From contig WPIO01000353.1 in NCBI GenBank assembly GCA_009760855.2, forward strand, positions 1 to 57,500: a stretch of 57,500 nt of DNA, given 5' to 3'. This DNA is from Cristatella mucedo (taxonomy: Eukaryota; Bryozoa; Phylactolaemata; Cristatellidae). The notes beneath the pieces are model-generated. The model did not search any database. It worked only from the letters and a program-made list of their open reading frames with translations, and was not told the origin of the DNA. A program made the position numbers and the translations under genes. Each line of letters starts with the position of its first letter. Position 1 is the stretch's first letter. Shown one piece after another: positions 38,125 to 51,321 of this stretch.

Positions 38125-40813
38125 ATGCAAGGCACCTCACGCTGCAGCAAGTTTTTGCAGGATATAACGAGCAGTATCGGCGTGTCTTTATGTTTCGCGA
38201 TCTGCTGCAAACACAAGCTAAATGAGTTATTCAAGTGCGATTACCTCAAGCAAGCAGCTCCACTCTGCTGCCTTCTCCTTCAGGCTTCGACGGGTGGATT
38301 TAAAGTATCTAGGTATTGTGTGATCTGCTGCAAACTCATGCGAAATGAGTTATTCAAGTGGGGATGGCTTAATGCAAGGCACCCCATTCTGCAGCAAGTT
38401 ATCACAGGCTATAAGGAGCGGTATCGAGGTGTCTTTATATTCCGCGATCTTCTGCAAACTCAAGCGAAATGAGTTATTCATGTGCGATTGCCTAAAGCAA
38501 GGAGCTGCGATCTGCTGCTAGATACTGCAGTCTTTGTCGGGTGGATTTAAAGTATCTAGATATTGTGCGATCTGCTGCGAACTCATGCAAAATTAGGCAT
38601 TCAAGTGTGAATGGCTCACTGGAAGGCACTGCACTCAGCAGCAAGTTATCGCAGGCTAAAAGGAACTGTATCGCGGTGTATTTATATTCTGCGATCTCCT
38701 GCAAACTCAAGCGAAATGAGTTATTTCAGTGCGATTGCCTAAAGCAAGGAGCTGCAATCTGCTGCAAGATACAGCAGGCTTTATCGGGTGGATTTAAAGT
38801 ATTTACATATTGTGCGATCTGCTGGGAACTAATACAAAACGAGTCATTCAAGTGTGGATGGCTTATTGCAAGGCGCCCTACTCTGCAGCAAGTTATCACA
38901 CGCTAGAACGAGCAGTTTCGAGGTGTCTTTATATTCTGCAATCTGCTGCAAACTCAAGCGAAATGAGTTATTTCAGTGCCATTGCCTAAAGCAAGCAGCT
39001 GCAATCTGCTGCAAGATACTGCAGGCTTTATTGGGTGGATTTAAAGTATCTAGATATTGTGCGATCTGCTGGGAACTAATACAAAATGAGTTATTCAAGT
39101 GTGGATGGCTCATTGTAAGGCGCCCTACTCTGCAGCAAGTTATCACACGCTAGAACGAGCAGTATCTAGGTGTCTTTATATTCTGCAATCTGCTGCGAAC
39201 TCAAGCGAAATGAGTTATTTCAGTGCGATTGTTTAAAGCAAGGAACTGCAATCTGCTTCAAGATACTGCAGGCTTTGTTGGGTGGATTCAAAGTATCTAG
39301 ATATTGTGTGATCTGCTGCGAATTCATGCAAGATGAGGCTTTCAAATATGGATGGCACATTGCAAAGGCGCCCCACTCTGCAGCAAGTTATCATACACTA
39401 GAACGAGCAGTATCGAGGTGTCTTTATATTTTGCAATCTGCTGCTAACTCAAGCGAAATGAGTTATTTCAGTGCGATTTCCTAAAGAAGGCCCTGCATTC
39501 TGCTGCCAGATACTGCACGCTCCGACGGAACGATTTAAAGTATTTTGATATTGTGCGATCTGCTGTGAACTCATGCAAAATAAGTAAGTCAAGTGTGAAT
39601 GGCTTAATGCAAATGGCCATACTCTGCAGCAAGTTTTCACAGGCTATAAAGAGCAGTTTCAAGGTGTCTTTATTTTCAGGGATCTGCTGCAAACTCAAGC
39701 GATATGAGTTATTCCAATACGATTGCCTAGAGCAACGAGCTGCACTATTCTGCCAGCTCCTGCATGCTTCGTCGGATGGATTCAAAGTATCTAGATATTG
39801 TGCGATCTGCTGCGAACTCATGCAAAATGAATTATTCAAGTGTGGATGGCTTATTGCAAGGGGCTGCACTCTGCTGCAAGTTATCGCAGACTATAAGGAG
39901 CAGTATCGAGGTGTCTTTATATTCCGCCATCTGCTGGAAACACAAGCGAAATGAGATATTCAAGTGCGATTGCTTAAAGCAAGGAGCTGCAATCTGCTGC
40001 AAGCTCCGGCACACTATGTCGGGTGGATTTAAAGTATCTAGATATTGTGTGATCTGCTGTGAACTCAAGCAAAATGAGTTATTCAATGCGACTGGATTAA
40101 TGCAAAGCGCCTCACTCTACAGCAAGTCATAGCCGGCCATAAGGAGCAGTATCGAGGTATCTGTATAATTCGCGATCTGCTGCAAACTCTAACGAAATGA
40201 GTTATTCAAGTGCGATTGCCTCATGCAAGGAGCTCCACCGTTCTGCCAGCTCCTGCACGATTTGTCGGGTTTATTTATAGTATCTACATATTGTGCGATC
40301 AGCTGCGAATTCATGCAAAATACGTTATTGAAGTGCTAATGGCTTAATGCAAGGCACAGCATGCTGCAGCAAGTTATCGCAGGCTATACGAAGCAGTATC
40401 GAGGTGTCTTTACATTTCGCAATCTGCTGCAAACTCAAGGGAAATGAGTTATTCAAGTGCGGTTGCCTAAAGCAATGAGCTGCACTCTGCTGGCAGCTCC
40501 TGCACTCTTCGTCGGGTGGATTCAAAGTATCTAGATAGTGTGCGATCTCCTGCGAACTCAAATGCAAAATGAGTTATTCAAGTGCGAATGTCCTAATGCA
40601 AGGCGCCGCAAGCTGCAGCAAGTTTTTGCAGGTTAAAACGAGCAGTATCGACGTGTCTTTATATTTCACGATCTGCTGCAAACACAAGCTAAATGAGTTA
40701 TTCAAGTGCGATTGCCTCAAGCAAGCAGCTCCACTCTGCTGCCTGCTCCTCCAGGCTTCGACGGGTGGATTTAAAGTATCTAGGTATTGTGGGATCTGCT
40801 GCGAACTCATGCA
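38125..40813 (+). repeat. Terminal partial higher-order unit of the F array
   Basis: Follows canonical order to about 40,560, then a diverged version of the landmark dimer at ~40,591 ('cctaatgcaaggcgccgc'). It stops at the orientation switch at 40,813. The last two dimers are more diverged than the rest, as expected for an array edge. Confidence 0.7.
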
Positions 40814-43800
40814 GGGCCTTGCTTTAGGCAATTGCACTTGAACAACTTATTTCGCATTAGTTTGCAGCAGATCGCAGAATATAGAGACGATTCGATACTG
40901 CTCCTTACAGTCTGCGATAACTTGCAGCAGAGTGCAGCCCTTTGCAATAAACCATCCACACTTGAATAATTCATTTTGCATGAGTTTGCAGCAGATCGCA
41001 CAATATCTAGATACTTTGAATCCATCCGACGAAGCATGCAGGACCTGGCAGAATAGTGCAGCTCGTTTCTTTATGAAATCGTATTGGAATAACTCATATT
41101 GCTTAAGTTTGCAGCAGATCGCTGAAAATAAAGACACCTTGAATCATGTCTTTTTAGCCTGTGAAAACTTGCTGCATAGTATGGCCATTTGCATTAAGCC
41201 ATTCACACTTGACTTACTTATTTTGCATGAGTTCACAGCAGATCGCACAATATCTAGATACTTTAAATCGTTCCGTCGGAGCGCCCAGTATCTGGCAGCA
41301 GCATGCAGGGCCTTCTTTAGGCAATCGCACTGAAATAAATCATTTCGCTTGAGTTAGCAGCTGATTGCAAAATACAAAGACACCTCGATACTGCTCGTTC
41401 TAGTATATGATAACTTGCTGCAGAGTGGGTCGCCTTTGCAATGTGCCATCCATACTTGAATGCCTCATCTTGCATGAGTTCGCAGCAGATCGCACAATAT
41501 CTAGATACTTTAAATCCTCCCGACAAAGCCTGCAGTATCTTGATGCAGATTGCAGCTCCTTGCTTTAGGCAATCGCACTGAAATAACTCATTTCGCTTGA
41601 GTTTGCAGCAGATTGCAGAATATAAAGACACCTCGATACTGCTCGTTTTAGCGTGTGATAACTTGCTGCAGAGTAGGGCGCCTTGCAATGTGCCATCCAC
41701 ACTTGAAGAACTCATTTTGTATTAGTTCCCAGCAGATCGCACAATATCTAGATACTTTAAATCCACCCGATAAAGCCTGCAGTATCTTGCAGCAGATTGC
41801 AGCTCCTTGCTTTAGGCAATGGCACTGAAATAACTCATTTCGCTTGAGTTTGCAGGAGATCGCGGAATATAAAGACACCTCGATACAGCTCCTTTTAGCC
41901 TGAGATACCTTGCTGCTTAGTGCAGTGCCTTGCAGTAAGCCATTCACACTTGAATGCCTCATTTTGCATGAGTTCGCAGCAGATCGCACAATATCTAGAT
42001 ACTTTAAATCATCCCGTCGGCGCGTGAAGGAGCTAACAGCTAAGTGCAGCTCCTTGCTTTAGGCAGTCGCATTTGAAGAACGTATTTCGCTTAAGTTGGC
42101 AGCAGATCGCTAAAAATAAAGACACCTTAAAACTGCTTCTTATAGCCTGTGAAAACTTGCTGCAGTGTATGGCCATTTACATTAAGCCATTCATACTTGA
42201 CTTACGTATTTTGCATGAGTTCACAGCAGATCGCACAATATCTAAATACTTTAAATCGTTCCGTCGGAGCTTGAAGTATCTGGCAGCAGAATGCAGGGCC
42301 TTCTTTAGGAAATCGCACTGAAATAACTCATTTTGCTTGAGTTAGTAGCAGATTGCAGAATATAAAGACACCTCGATACTGCCTGTTCTAGTGTTCGATA
42401 ACTTGCTGCAGAGTGGGGCGCCTTGCAATGAGCCATCCATACTTGAATGCCTCATTTTGTATTAGTTCGCAGCAGATCGCACATTATCTAGATACTTTAA
42501 ATCCACCCGATAAAGCCTGCAGTATCTTGCAGCAGATTGCAGCTCCTTGCTTTAGGCAATCGCACTGATATAACTCATTTCGCTTAAGTTTGCAGCAGAT
42601 TGCAGAATATAAAGACACCTCGAAACTGCTCGTTCTAGCGTGTGATAACTTGCTGCAGAGTAGGGCGCCTTGAAATGAGCCATCCATACTTGAATAACTC
42701 ATTTTGTATTAGTTCCCAGCAGATCGCACAATATCTAGATACTTTAAATTCACCCGATAACGCCTGCAGTATCTTGCAGCAGATTGCAGCTCCTTGCTTT
42801 AGGCAATCGCACTGAAATAACTCATTTCGCTTGAGTTTGCAGCAGATTGCAGAATATAAAGACACCTCGAAACTGCTCGTTCTAGCTTGTGATAACTTGC
42901 TGCAGAGTAGGGCGCCTTGCAATAAGCCATCCTCACTTGAATGACTCGTTTTGTATTAGTTCCCAGCAGATCGCACAATATGTAAATACTTTAAATCCAC
43001 CCGATAAAGCCTGCAGTATCTTGCAGCAGATTGCAGCTCCTTGCTTTAGGCAATAGCACTGAAATAACTCATTTCGCTTGAGTTTGCAGGAGATCGCGGA
43101 ATATAAAGACACCTCGATACAGCTCCTTTTAGCCTGCGATACCTTGCTGCTGAGTGCTGAGCCTTGCAGTAAGCCATTCACACTTGAATGCCTCATTTTG
43201 CATGAGTTCGCAGCAGATCGCACAATATCTAGATACTTTAAGTCATCCCGTCAGAGCGTGAAGGAGCTAACAGCTAAGTGCAGCTCCTTGCTTTAGGAAA
43301 TCGCTTTTGAAGGACTCATTTCGCTTGAGTTTGCAGCAGATTGCGAAATATAAAGACACACCTGCGATAACTTGCTGCAGATTGCTGTGCCTTGCATTGG
43401 GCCGTTGACACTTGAATAACATATTTTGCATGAGTTCGCAGCATATCGCACTATATCTAGATACTTTAAATCCACCCGACGAAGAATGCAGGAGCTGGCA
43501 GCAGAGTGCAGCTCCTTGCTTGAGGCAATCGCATTTGAAGAATTCATTTCGCTTGAGTTTGCAGCAGATTGCGAAACATAAAAACACGTCGATACTGCTC
43601 GTTATAGCTTGTGATAACTTGCTGCAGAGTGCTGAGCCTTGCATTAGGACGTTCGCACTTAAATGACTCATTTTGCACTTGTTCGCAGCAGATCACACAC
43701 TATCTAGATGCTTTCAATCGACCCGAGGAAGTGTGCAGGAGCTGGCAGAACAGTGCAGCTCCTTGGTTTAGGGAATCGCACTGGAATAACTCATTTCGCT

Positions 43801-44940
43801 TGAGTTTGCATCAGATCCCGGAATATAAAGACACCTCGATAGTGCTCCTTATAGCCTAAGATAACATGCTGCTGAGTGAGGTGCCTTGCAGTAAGCCATT
43901 CACACTTGAATGCCTCATTTTGCATGAGTTCGCAGCAGATCCCACATTATCTAGATATTTTAAATCAACCCGTCGGAGCATTAAGGAGCTAACAGCTAAG
44001 TGCAGAGCCTTGCTTTAGGCAATCGCACTTGAATAACTCATTTCGCTTGAGTTTGCAGCTGATCGAAGAATACAAAAACACCTCGATACTGCTCCTTATA
44101 GCCAGCGATAATTCGCTGCAGAGTGCTTCGCTTTGCATAAAGCCATTCCTACTTGAATAGGTAAATTTGCATGAGTTCACTGCAGATCGCACACTATCTA
44201 GATGCTTTCAATCGACCCGAGGAAGTGTGCAGGAGCTGGCACAACAGTGCAGCTCCTTGCTTTGGGGAATCGCACTGGAATAACTCATTTCGCTTGAGTT
44301 TGCATCAGATTGCGGAATATAAAGACACCTCGATACTGCTCCTTATAGCGTGTGATAACTTGCTGCTGAGTGAGGTTCTTTGCATTAAGCCAATCGCACT
44401 TGAATAGCTCATTTTGCACGAGTTCGCAGCAGATCGCACATATCTAGATATTTTGAATTCACCCGACGACGCCTGCAGGAGCTGGCACCAGAGTGCAGCA
44501 CCTTGCTTTAGGCAATCGCCTTTAAATATCTTATTTCGCTTGAGTTTGCAATAGATCGCGAAATATAAATACAGCTCGATACTGCTCCTTATAGCCAGCG
44601 ATAATTCGCTGCAGAGTGCTTAGCTTTGCATAAAGCCATTCCCACTTGAATAAGTAATTTTGCATGAGTTCACTGCAGATCGCACAATATCTAGATACTT
44701 TAAAACAACAAGTAGGAGCGTGCAGTAGCTGGCAGCAGAGTGCAGTGCCTTGCTTTAGGCAATTGCACTTGAATAACTCATTTCGCATGAGTTTGCAGCA
44801 GATCGCAAAATATAAAGACACCTCGATACTGCTCGTTCTGGCATGTGATACCTTGCGGCAGATTGAGGCGCCTTTCATTAAGCCATTAGCACGTGAATAA
44901 CTTATTTTGCATAAGTTCGCAGCAGATCGCACGATATCTA
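40814..44940 (-). repeat. Satellite array, orientation R, proximal part
   Basis: The same A/B dimers as the main array but reverse-oriented from 40,814. The first dimers resemble the left R segment at 900-1,450. Between 41,640 and 43,000 several similar dimers follow each other ('agagtagggcgccttg' near 41,670, 42,657 and 42,905). Divergence among dimers is greater than in the F array. No gene or unique insertion is seen. Confidence 0.9.
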
Positions 44941-47884
44941 GAAACTTTAAATCTACCCGTGAGAGCATGCAGTAGCTGGCAGCAGCATGCAGCTCCTTGC
45001 ATAGGCAATGGCACTTGAATAACTCATTTCGCATGTGTTTGCAGGGGATCGCGGAATATAAAGACACCGCCATACTGCTCGTTCCAGCGTGTGGTAACCT
45101 GCTGCAGAGTGCAAGTGCCTTGCATTAAGCCATTTGCACTTGAATGACGTATTTTGCATGAATTCGCAGCAGATCGCACAATATCTAGATACTTTAAATC
45201 CACCCGTCAGAGCATGCAGGAGCTTGCAGCAGATTGCAGCTCCTTGCTTTTGGATATCGTACTTGAATAACTCATTTCGCTTGTGTTTAAAACGTATCGC
45301 GAAATAATAAGACACCTGACACTGCTCGTTATAGCCGGCGATGATTTTCTGCAGAGTGCAAAGCCTTCCATTAGGACATTCGCACTTGAATAACACATTT
45401 TGCATGAGTTTGCAGCAGATCGCACACTATCTAGACACTTTGAATCCACCCGACGATGCGTACAGGAGCTGGCGGCAGACTGCAGCTCCTTGCTTTTGGC
45501 AATCCCACTTGAATAACTCATTTTGCATGAGTTTGCAGCAGATCGCAAAATATAAAGACAACTCGATACTGCTCCTTATAGCCTGTGATAACTTGCTGCA
45601 GAGAGAGGCGCTTTGCATTAAGCCACTCGCACTTGAATAACTCAATTTGCATGAGTTCGCAGCAGAACCCACACTATCTAGACACTTTAAATCCACCTGA
45701 CAAAGCATGCAGGAGCTTGCAGCAGATTGCAGCTTCTTTCTTTAGGCAATCGCACTGAAATAACTCATTTCGCTTGAGTTTGCAGAAGATCGCAGAAAAT
45801 AAAGACACCTCGATACTGCTCCTTATAGCCTGCAATAACTTGCTGCAGAGTGGTGCGCCTTGCAATAAGCCAGCCCCACGAGAATAACTCATTTTGCATG
45901 AGTTCACAGCAGATCGCAGATTATCTAGATACTTTAAATCATCCCGTCGAAGCGTGAAGGAGCTAACAGCTGAGTGCAGCTCCTTGGTTTAGGGAATCGC
46001 ACTGGAATAACTCATTTCGCTTGAGTTTGCATCAGATCCCGGAATATAAAGACACCTCGATACTGCTCCTTATAGCCTAAGATAACATACTGCTGAGTGA
46101 GGTGCCTTGCAGTAAGCCATTCACACTTGAATGCCTCATTTTGCATGAGTTCGCCGCAGATCCCACAACATCTAGATATTTTAAATCAACCCGTCGGAGC
46201 GTTAAGGAGCTAACAGCTAAGTGCATAGCCTTGCTTTAGGCAATCGCACTTGAATAACTCATTTCGTGTGAGTTTGCAGCAGATCGCAAAATATAAAAAC
46301 ACCTCGACACTGCTCGTTCTAGCATGTGATAACTTGCTGCAGAGTGCTGGGTCTTGCATTGAGCCACTCACACTTGACTAACGTATTTTGCATGAATTCG
46401 CAGCAGATCGCACAATATCTAGATCCTTTAAATCCAGCAGTCAGAGCGTGCACGAGCTTGCAGCAGATTGCAGCTTCTTTCTTTAAGCAATCGCACTTGA
46501 ATAACTCATTCCGCATGTGTTTGCAGCAGATCGCGAAATATAAAGACACTTCGATACTGCTCGTTACAGCCTGTGATAACTTGCTCCAGAGTGGGGCGCC
46601 TTGCATTAAGAAATTCGCACTGGAATAACTCATTTTACATGAGTTCGCAGGTGATCGCAAAATATCTAGATACTTTAAATTCACCTGTCAAAACGTGCAG
46701 GAGCTGGCAGCACAGTGCTGCTCCTTGCTTGAGGCAATCACATTTGAAGAACTCATTTCGCTTGAGTTTGCAGCAGATTGCGAAATATAAAGACACACCT
46801 GCGATAACTTGCTGCAGATTGCTGTGCCTTGCATTGGGCCGTTGGCACTTGAATAACACATTTTGCATTAGTTCGCAGCATATCGCACTATATCTAGATA
46901 CTTTAAATCCACCCGACGAAGCATGCAGGAGCTGGCAGCAGAGTGCAGCTCCTTGCTTGAGGCAATCGCATTTGAAGAACTCATTTCGCTTGAGTTTGCA
47001 GCAGATTGCGGAACATAAAAACACGTCGATACTGCTCGTTATAGCTTGTGATAACTTGCTGCAGGGTGAGGCACCTTACAATAAGCCATACACACTTGAA
47101 TAACTCATCTTGCATGAGTTCGCAGCAGATCGCACTATATCTAGATACTTTGAATTCACCCGACAAAGCCTGCAGGAGGTGGCGCCAGAGTCCAGCTCCT
47201 TGCTTAAGTCAATCGCGCTTGAATATCTCATTTTGCTTGTGTTTCCAGAAGATGGCGGAATATAAAGACACCTCGATACTGCTCCTTATAGCCTCCGAGA
47301 ACTTGCTGCAGAGTGAGGCGCCTTACAATAAGCCATACACACTTGAATGACTCACTTTGCATGAGTTCGCAGCAGATCGCACAATATCTAGATACTTTAA
47401 ATCCACCCGACTACGCCTGCAGGAGCTGGCACCAGAGTGCAGCACCTTGCTTTAGGCAATCGCACTTAACTATCTTATTTCGCTTGAGTTTGCAATAGAT
47501 CGCGAAATATAAATACAGCTCGATACTGCTCCTTATAGCCAGCGATAATTCGCTGCAGAGTGCTTCGCTTTGCATAAAGCCATTCCTACTTGACTAAGTC
47601 ATTTTGCATGAGTTCACTGCAGATCGCACAACATCTAGTTACTTTAAAACAACCAGTCGGAGCGTGCAGTAGCTGGCAGCAGAGTGCAGTGCCTTGCTTT
47701 ATTCAATTGCACTTAAATAACTCATTTTGTATGAGTTTGCAGCAGATCGCAAAATATAAAGACAACTCGATACTGTTCGTTCTAGCATGTGATACCTCGC
47801 TGCAGATGGAGGCGCCTTGCATTAAGCCATTAGCACCTGAATAACTTATTTTGCATAAGTTCGCAGCAGATCGCGCGATATCTA
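44941..47884 (-). repeat. R-array higher-order unit (2,944 bp)
   Basis: Defined by the diagnostic word 'gaaactttaaatctacccgt' at 44,941 and 47,885. A second landmark, 'aacgtatcgcgaaataa', recurs at 45,291 and 48,235 with the same 2,944-bp spacing, about 12 dimers. The variant dimers differ from those of the F array, so this is a separate higher-order family built from the same monomers. Confidence 0.7.
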
Positions 47885-50800
47885 GAAACTTTAAATCTAC
47901 CCGTGAGAGCATGCAGTAGCTGGCAGCAGCCTGCAGCTCCTTGCTTAGGCAATGGCACTTGAATAATTCATTTCGCATGTGTTTCCAGGGGATCGCGGAA
48001 TATAGAGACACCTCGATACTGCTCGTTCCAGCGTGTGGTAACCTGCTGCAGAGTGCAAGTGCCTTGCATTAAGCCATTCGCACTTGAATAACGTATTTTG
48101 CATGAATTCGCAGCAGATCGCACAATCTCAGGATACTTTAAATCCACCCGTCAGAGCATGCAGGAGCTTGCAGCAGATTGCAGCTCCCTGCTTTAGGATA
48201 TCGTACTTGAATAACTCATTTCGCTTGTGTTTGAAACGTATCGCGAAATAATACGACACCTGACACTGCTCGTTATAGCCGGCGATGATTTGATGCAGAG
48301 TGCAAAGCCTTGCATTAGGACATTCGAACTTGAATAACACATTTCGCATGAGTTTGCAGCAGATCGCACACTATCTAGATACTTTGAATTCACCCGACGA
48401 AGCGTGCAGGAGCTGGCGGCAGACTGCAGCTCCTTGCTTTAGGCAATCCCACTTGAATAACTCATTTTGCATGAGTTTGCAGCGGATCGCAAAATATAAA
48501 GACAACTCGATACTGCTCCTTATAGCCTGTGATAACTTGCTGCAGAGAGAGGCGCTTTGCATTAAGCCAGTCGCACTTGAATAACTCAATTTGCATGAGT
48601 TCGCAGCAGAACCCACAATATCTAGACACTTTAAATCCACCTGACAAAGCATGCAGGACCTTGCAGCAGATTGCAGCTTCTTTCTTAGGCAATCACACTT
48701 GAAAATCTCATTTCGCTCGCTTTTGCAGCAGATGGCGGAATATTAAGACACCTCGATGCTGCTCCTTATAGTCTGCGAAAACTTGCAGTGGAGTGCAGTG
48801 CCTTACAATAAGCCATCTACACTTGAATAACGTATTTTGCATGAATTCGCAGCAGATCGCACAAAATCTAGATCCTTTAAATTCATCCGTCAGAGCGTGC
48901 AGGAGCTTGCAGCAGATTGCAGCTTCTTGCTTAAAGCAATCGCACATGAATAACTCATTTCACTTGTGTTTGCAGCAGATCGCGAAATATAAAGACACGT
49001 GGATACTGCTCGTTATAGACTGTGATAACTTGCTGCAGAGTGCCGCGCCTTGCAATAAGCCATCCCCACGAGAATAACTCATTTTGCATGAGTTCACAGC
49101 AGATCGCACATTATCTAGATACTTTAAATCATCCCGTCGAAGCGTGAAGGAGCTAACAGCTGAGTGCAGCTCCTAGCATTAGGCAATCACTCTTGAACAA
49201 CTCGTTTCCCTCAAGTTTGCAGCAGATCCCGGAATATAAAGACACCTCGATAGTGCTCCTTATAGCCTAAGATAACATGCTGCTGAGTGAGGTGCCTTGA
49301 AGTAAGCCATTCACACTTGAATGCCTCATTTTGCATGAGTTCGCAGCAGATCCCACAATATCTAGATATTTTAAATCAACCCGTCGGAGCATTAAGGAGC
49401 TAACAGCTAAGTGCAGAGCCTTGCTTGAGGCAATCGCACTTGAATAACTCATTTCGCTTGAGTTTGCAGCAGATCGCAGAATATAAAATCACCTCGACAC
49501 TGCTCGTTCTAGCATGTGATAATTTGCTGCTGAGTGCTGCGCCTTGCATTGAGCCACTCACACTTGACTAACGTACTTTGCATGAATTTGCAGCAGATCG
49601 CACAATATCTAGATCCTTTAAATCCACCAGTCAGAGTGTGCACGAGCTTGCAGCAGATTGCAGCTTCTTGCTTTAAGCAATCTCACTTGAATAACTCATT
49701 CCGCTTGTGTTTGCAGCAGATCGCGAAATATAAAGACACGTCGATACTGCTCGTTACAGCCTGTGATAACTTGCTGCAGAGTGTGGAGCCTTGCATTAAG
49801 ACATTCGCACTGGAATAACTCATTTTGCATGAGTTCGCAGGTGATCGCAAAATATCTAGATACTTTAAATCCACCCGTCAAAACGTGCAGGAGCTGGCAG
49901 CACAGTGCTGCTCCTTGCTTGAGGCAATCACATTTGAAGAACTCATTTCGCTTGAGTTTGCAGCAGATTGCGAAATATAAAGACAAACCTGCGATAACTT
50001 GCTGCAGATTGCTGTGCCTTGCATTGGGCCGTTGGCACTTGAATAACATATTTTGCATGAGTTCGCAGCATATCGCACTATATCTAGATACTTTAAATCC
50101 ACCTGACGAAGCATGCAGGAGCTGGCAGCAGAGTGCAGCTTCTTGCTTGAGGCAATCGAATTTGAAGAACTCACTTCGCTTGAGTTTGCAGCAGATTGCG
50201 AAACATAAAAACACGTCGATACTGCTCGTTATAGCTTGTGATAATTTGCTGCAGAGTGCTGAGCCTCGCATTAAGACGTTCGCACTTAAATGACTCATTT
50301 TGCACTAGTTCGCAGCAGATCGCACACTATCGAGATGCTTTCAATCGACCCGAGGAAGTGTGCAGGAGCTGGCACAACAGTGCAGCTCATTGCTTTAGGG
50401 AATCGCACAAGAATAACTCATTTCGCTTGAGTTTGCATCAGATTGCGGAATATAAAGACACCTCGATACTGCTCCTTATAGCTTGTGATAACTTGCTGCT
50501 GAGTGCGGTTCTTTGCATTAGGCTATTAGCACTTGAATAGCTCATTTTGCAAGAGTTCGCAGCAGATCGCACTATATCTAGATACTTTGAATTCACCCGA
50601 CAAAGCCTGCAGGAGGTGGCGCCAGAGTCCAGCTCCTTGCTTAAGTAAATCGCGCTTGAATATCTCATTTTGCTTGTGTTTCCAGAAGATGGCGGAATAT
50701 AAAGACACCTCGATACTGTTCCTTATAGCCTCCGAGAACTTGCTGCAGAGTGAGGCACCTTACAATAAGCCATACACACTTGAATAACTCATTTTGCATG

Positions 50801-51321
50801 AGTTCGCAGCAGATCGCACAATATCTAGATACTTTAAATCCACCCGACGACGCCTGCAGGAGTTGGCACCAGAGTGCAGCACCTTGCTTTAGGCAATCGC
50901 ACTTAAATATCTTATTTCGCTTGAGTTTGCAATAGATCACGAAACATAAATACAGCTCGATACTGCTCCTTATAGCCAGCGATAATTCGCTGCAGAGTGC
51001 GTCGCTTTGCATAAAGCCATTCCTACTTGACTAAGTCATTTTGCATGAGTTCACTTCAGATCGCACAATATCTAGATACTTTAAAACAACCAGTCGGAGC
51101 GTGCAGTAGCTGGCAGCAGAGTGCAGTGCCTTGCTTTAGGCAATTGCACTTGAATAACTCATTTCGCATGAGTTTGCAGCTGATCGCAAAATATAAAGAC
51201 TCCTCGATACTGCTTGTTCTAGCATGCGATACCTTGCTGCAGATTGTGGCGCCTTGCATTAAGCCATTAGCACCTGAATAACTTATTTTGCATAAGTTCG
51301 CAGCAGATCGCACGATATCTA
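47885..51321 (-). repeat. R-array higher-order unit (3,437 bp)
   Basis: Next copy of the R-type unit. Both landmarks recur 3,437 bp later (51,322 and 51,672), about 14 dimers. It is thus longer than the previous copy by 493 bp, close to two dimers. It contains the paralogous empty site of the LINE insertion at 49,171-49,190. Confidence 0.7.

Larger units (their letters stand above)
2496..40813 (+). repeat. Main satellite array, orientation F, higher-order organised
   Basis: About 38.3 kb of uninterrupted 247-bp A+B dimers (123 + 124 bp, measured between successive dyads at 3,540, 3,663 and 3,787). Thirteen dimers form a higher-order unit of ~3,212 bp. The unit is recognised by the ordered recurrence of private variants: the 'gtcttaatgcaaggcacctc' dimer, the 'ggctcactggaaggcactg' dimer, the 'aagtaagtcaagtg' dimer, and the 'atgcgactggattaatgc' dimer (twice per unit). 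Canonical units are nearly identical, which indicates recent homogenisation. No gene, transposon or unique DNA lies inside. The strand sign only records orientation relative to the flanking R arrays. Confidence 0.93.

Noticed and set aside
2496-40813. CRISPR-like direct repeats
   Set aside because: Repeats are 123-124 bp, contiguous and have no unique spacers; no cas genes are present. This is satellite DNA.
2496-40813. Hammerhead ribozyme or retrozyme in the satellite
   Set aside because: A CGAAA appears at the A dyad ('aagcgaaatgag'), but the CTGANGA core box is not in the right place on either strand.
2496-40813. tRNA-derived SINE origin of the monomer
   Set aside because: Words such as 'tggcttaatgcaagg' faintly resemble an A box, but no B box (GTTCRANNC) follows at a suitable distance and no simple-repeat or A-rich tail exists.
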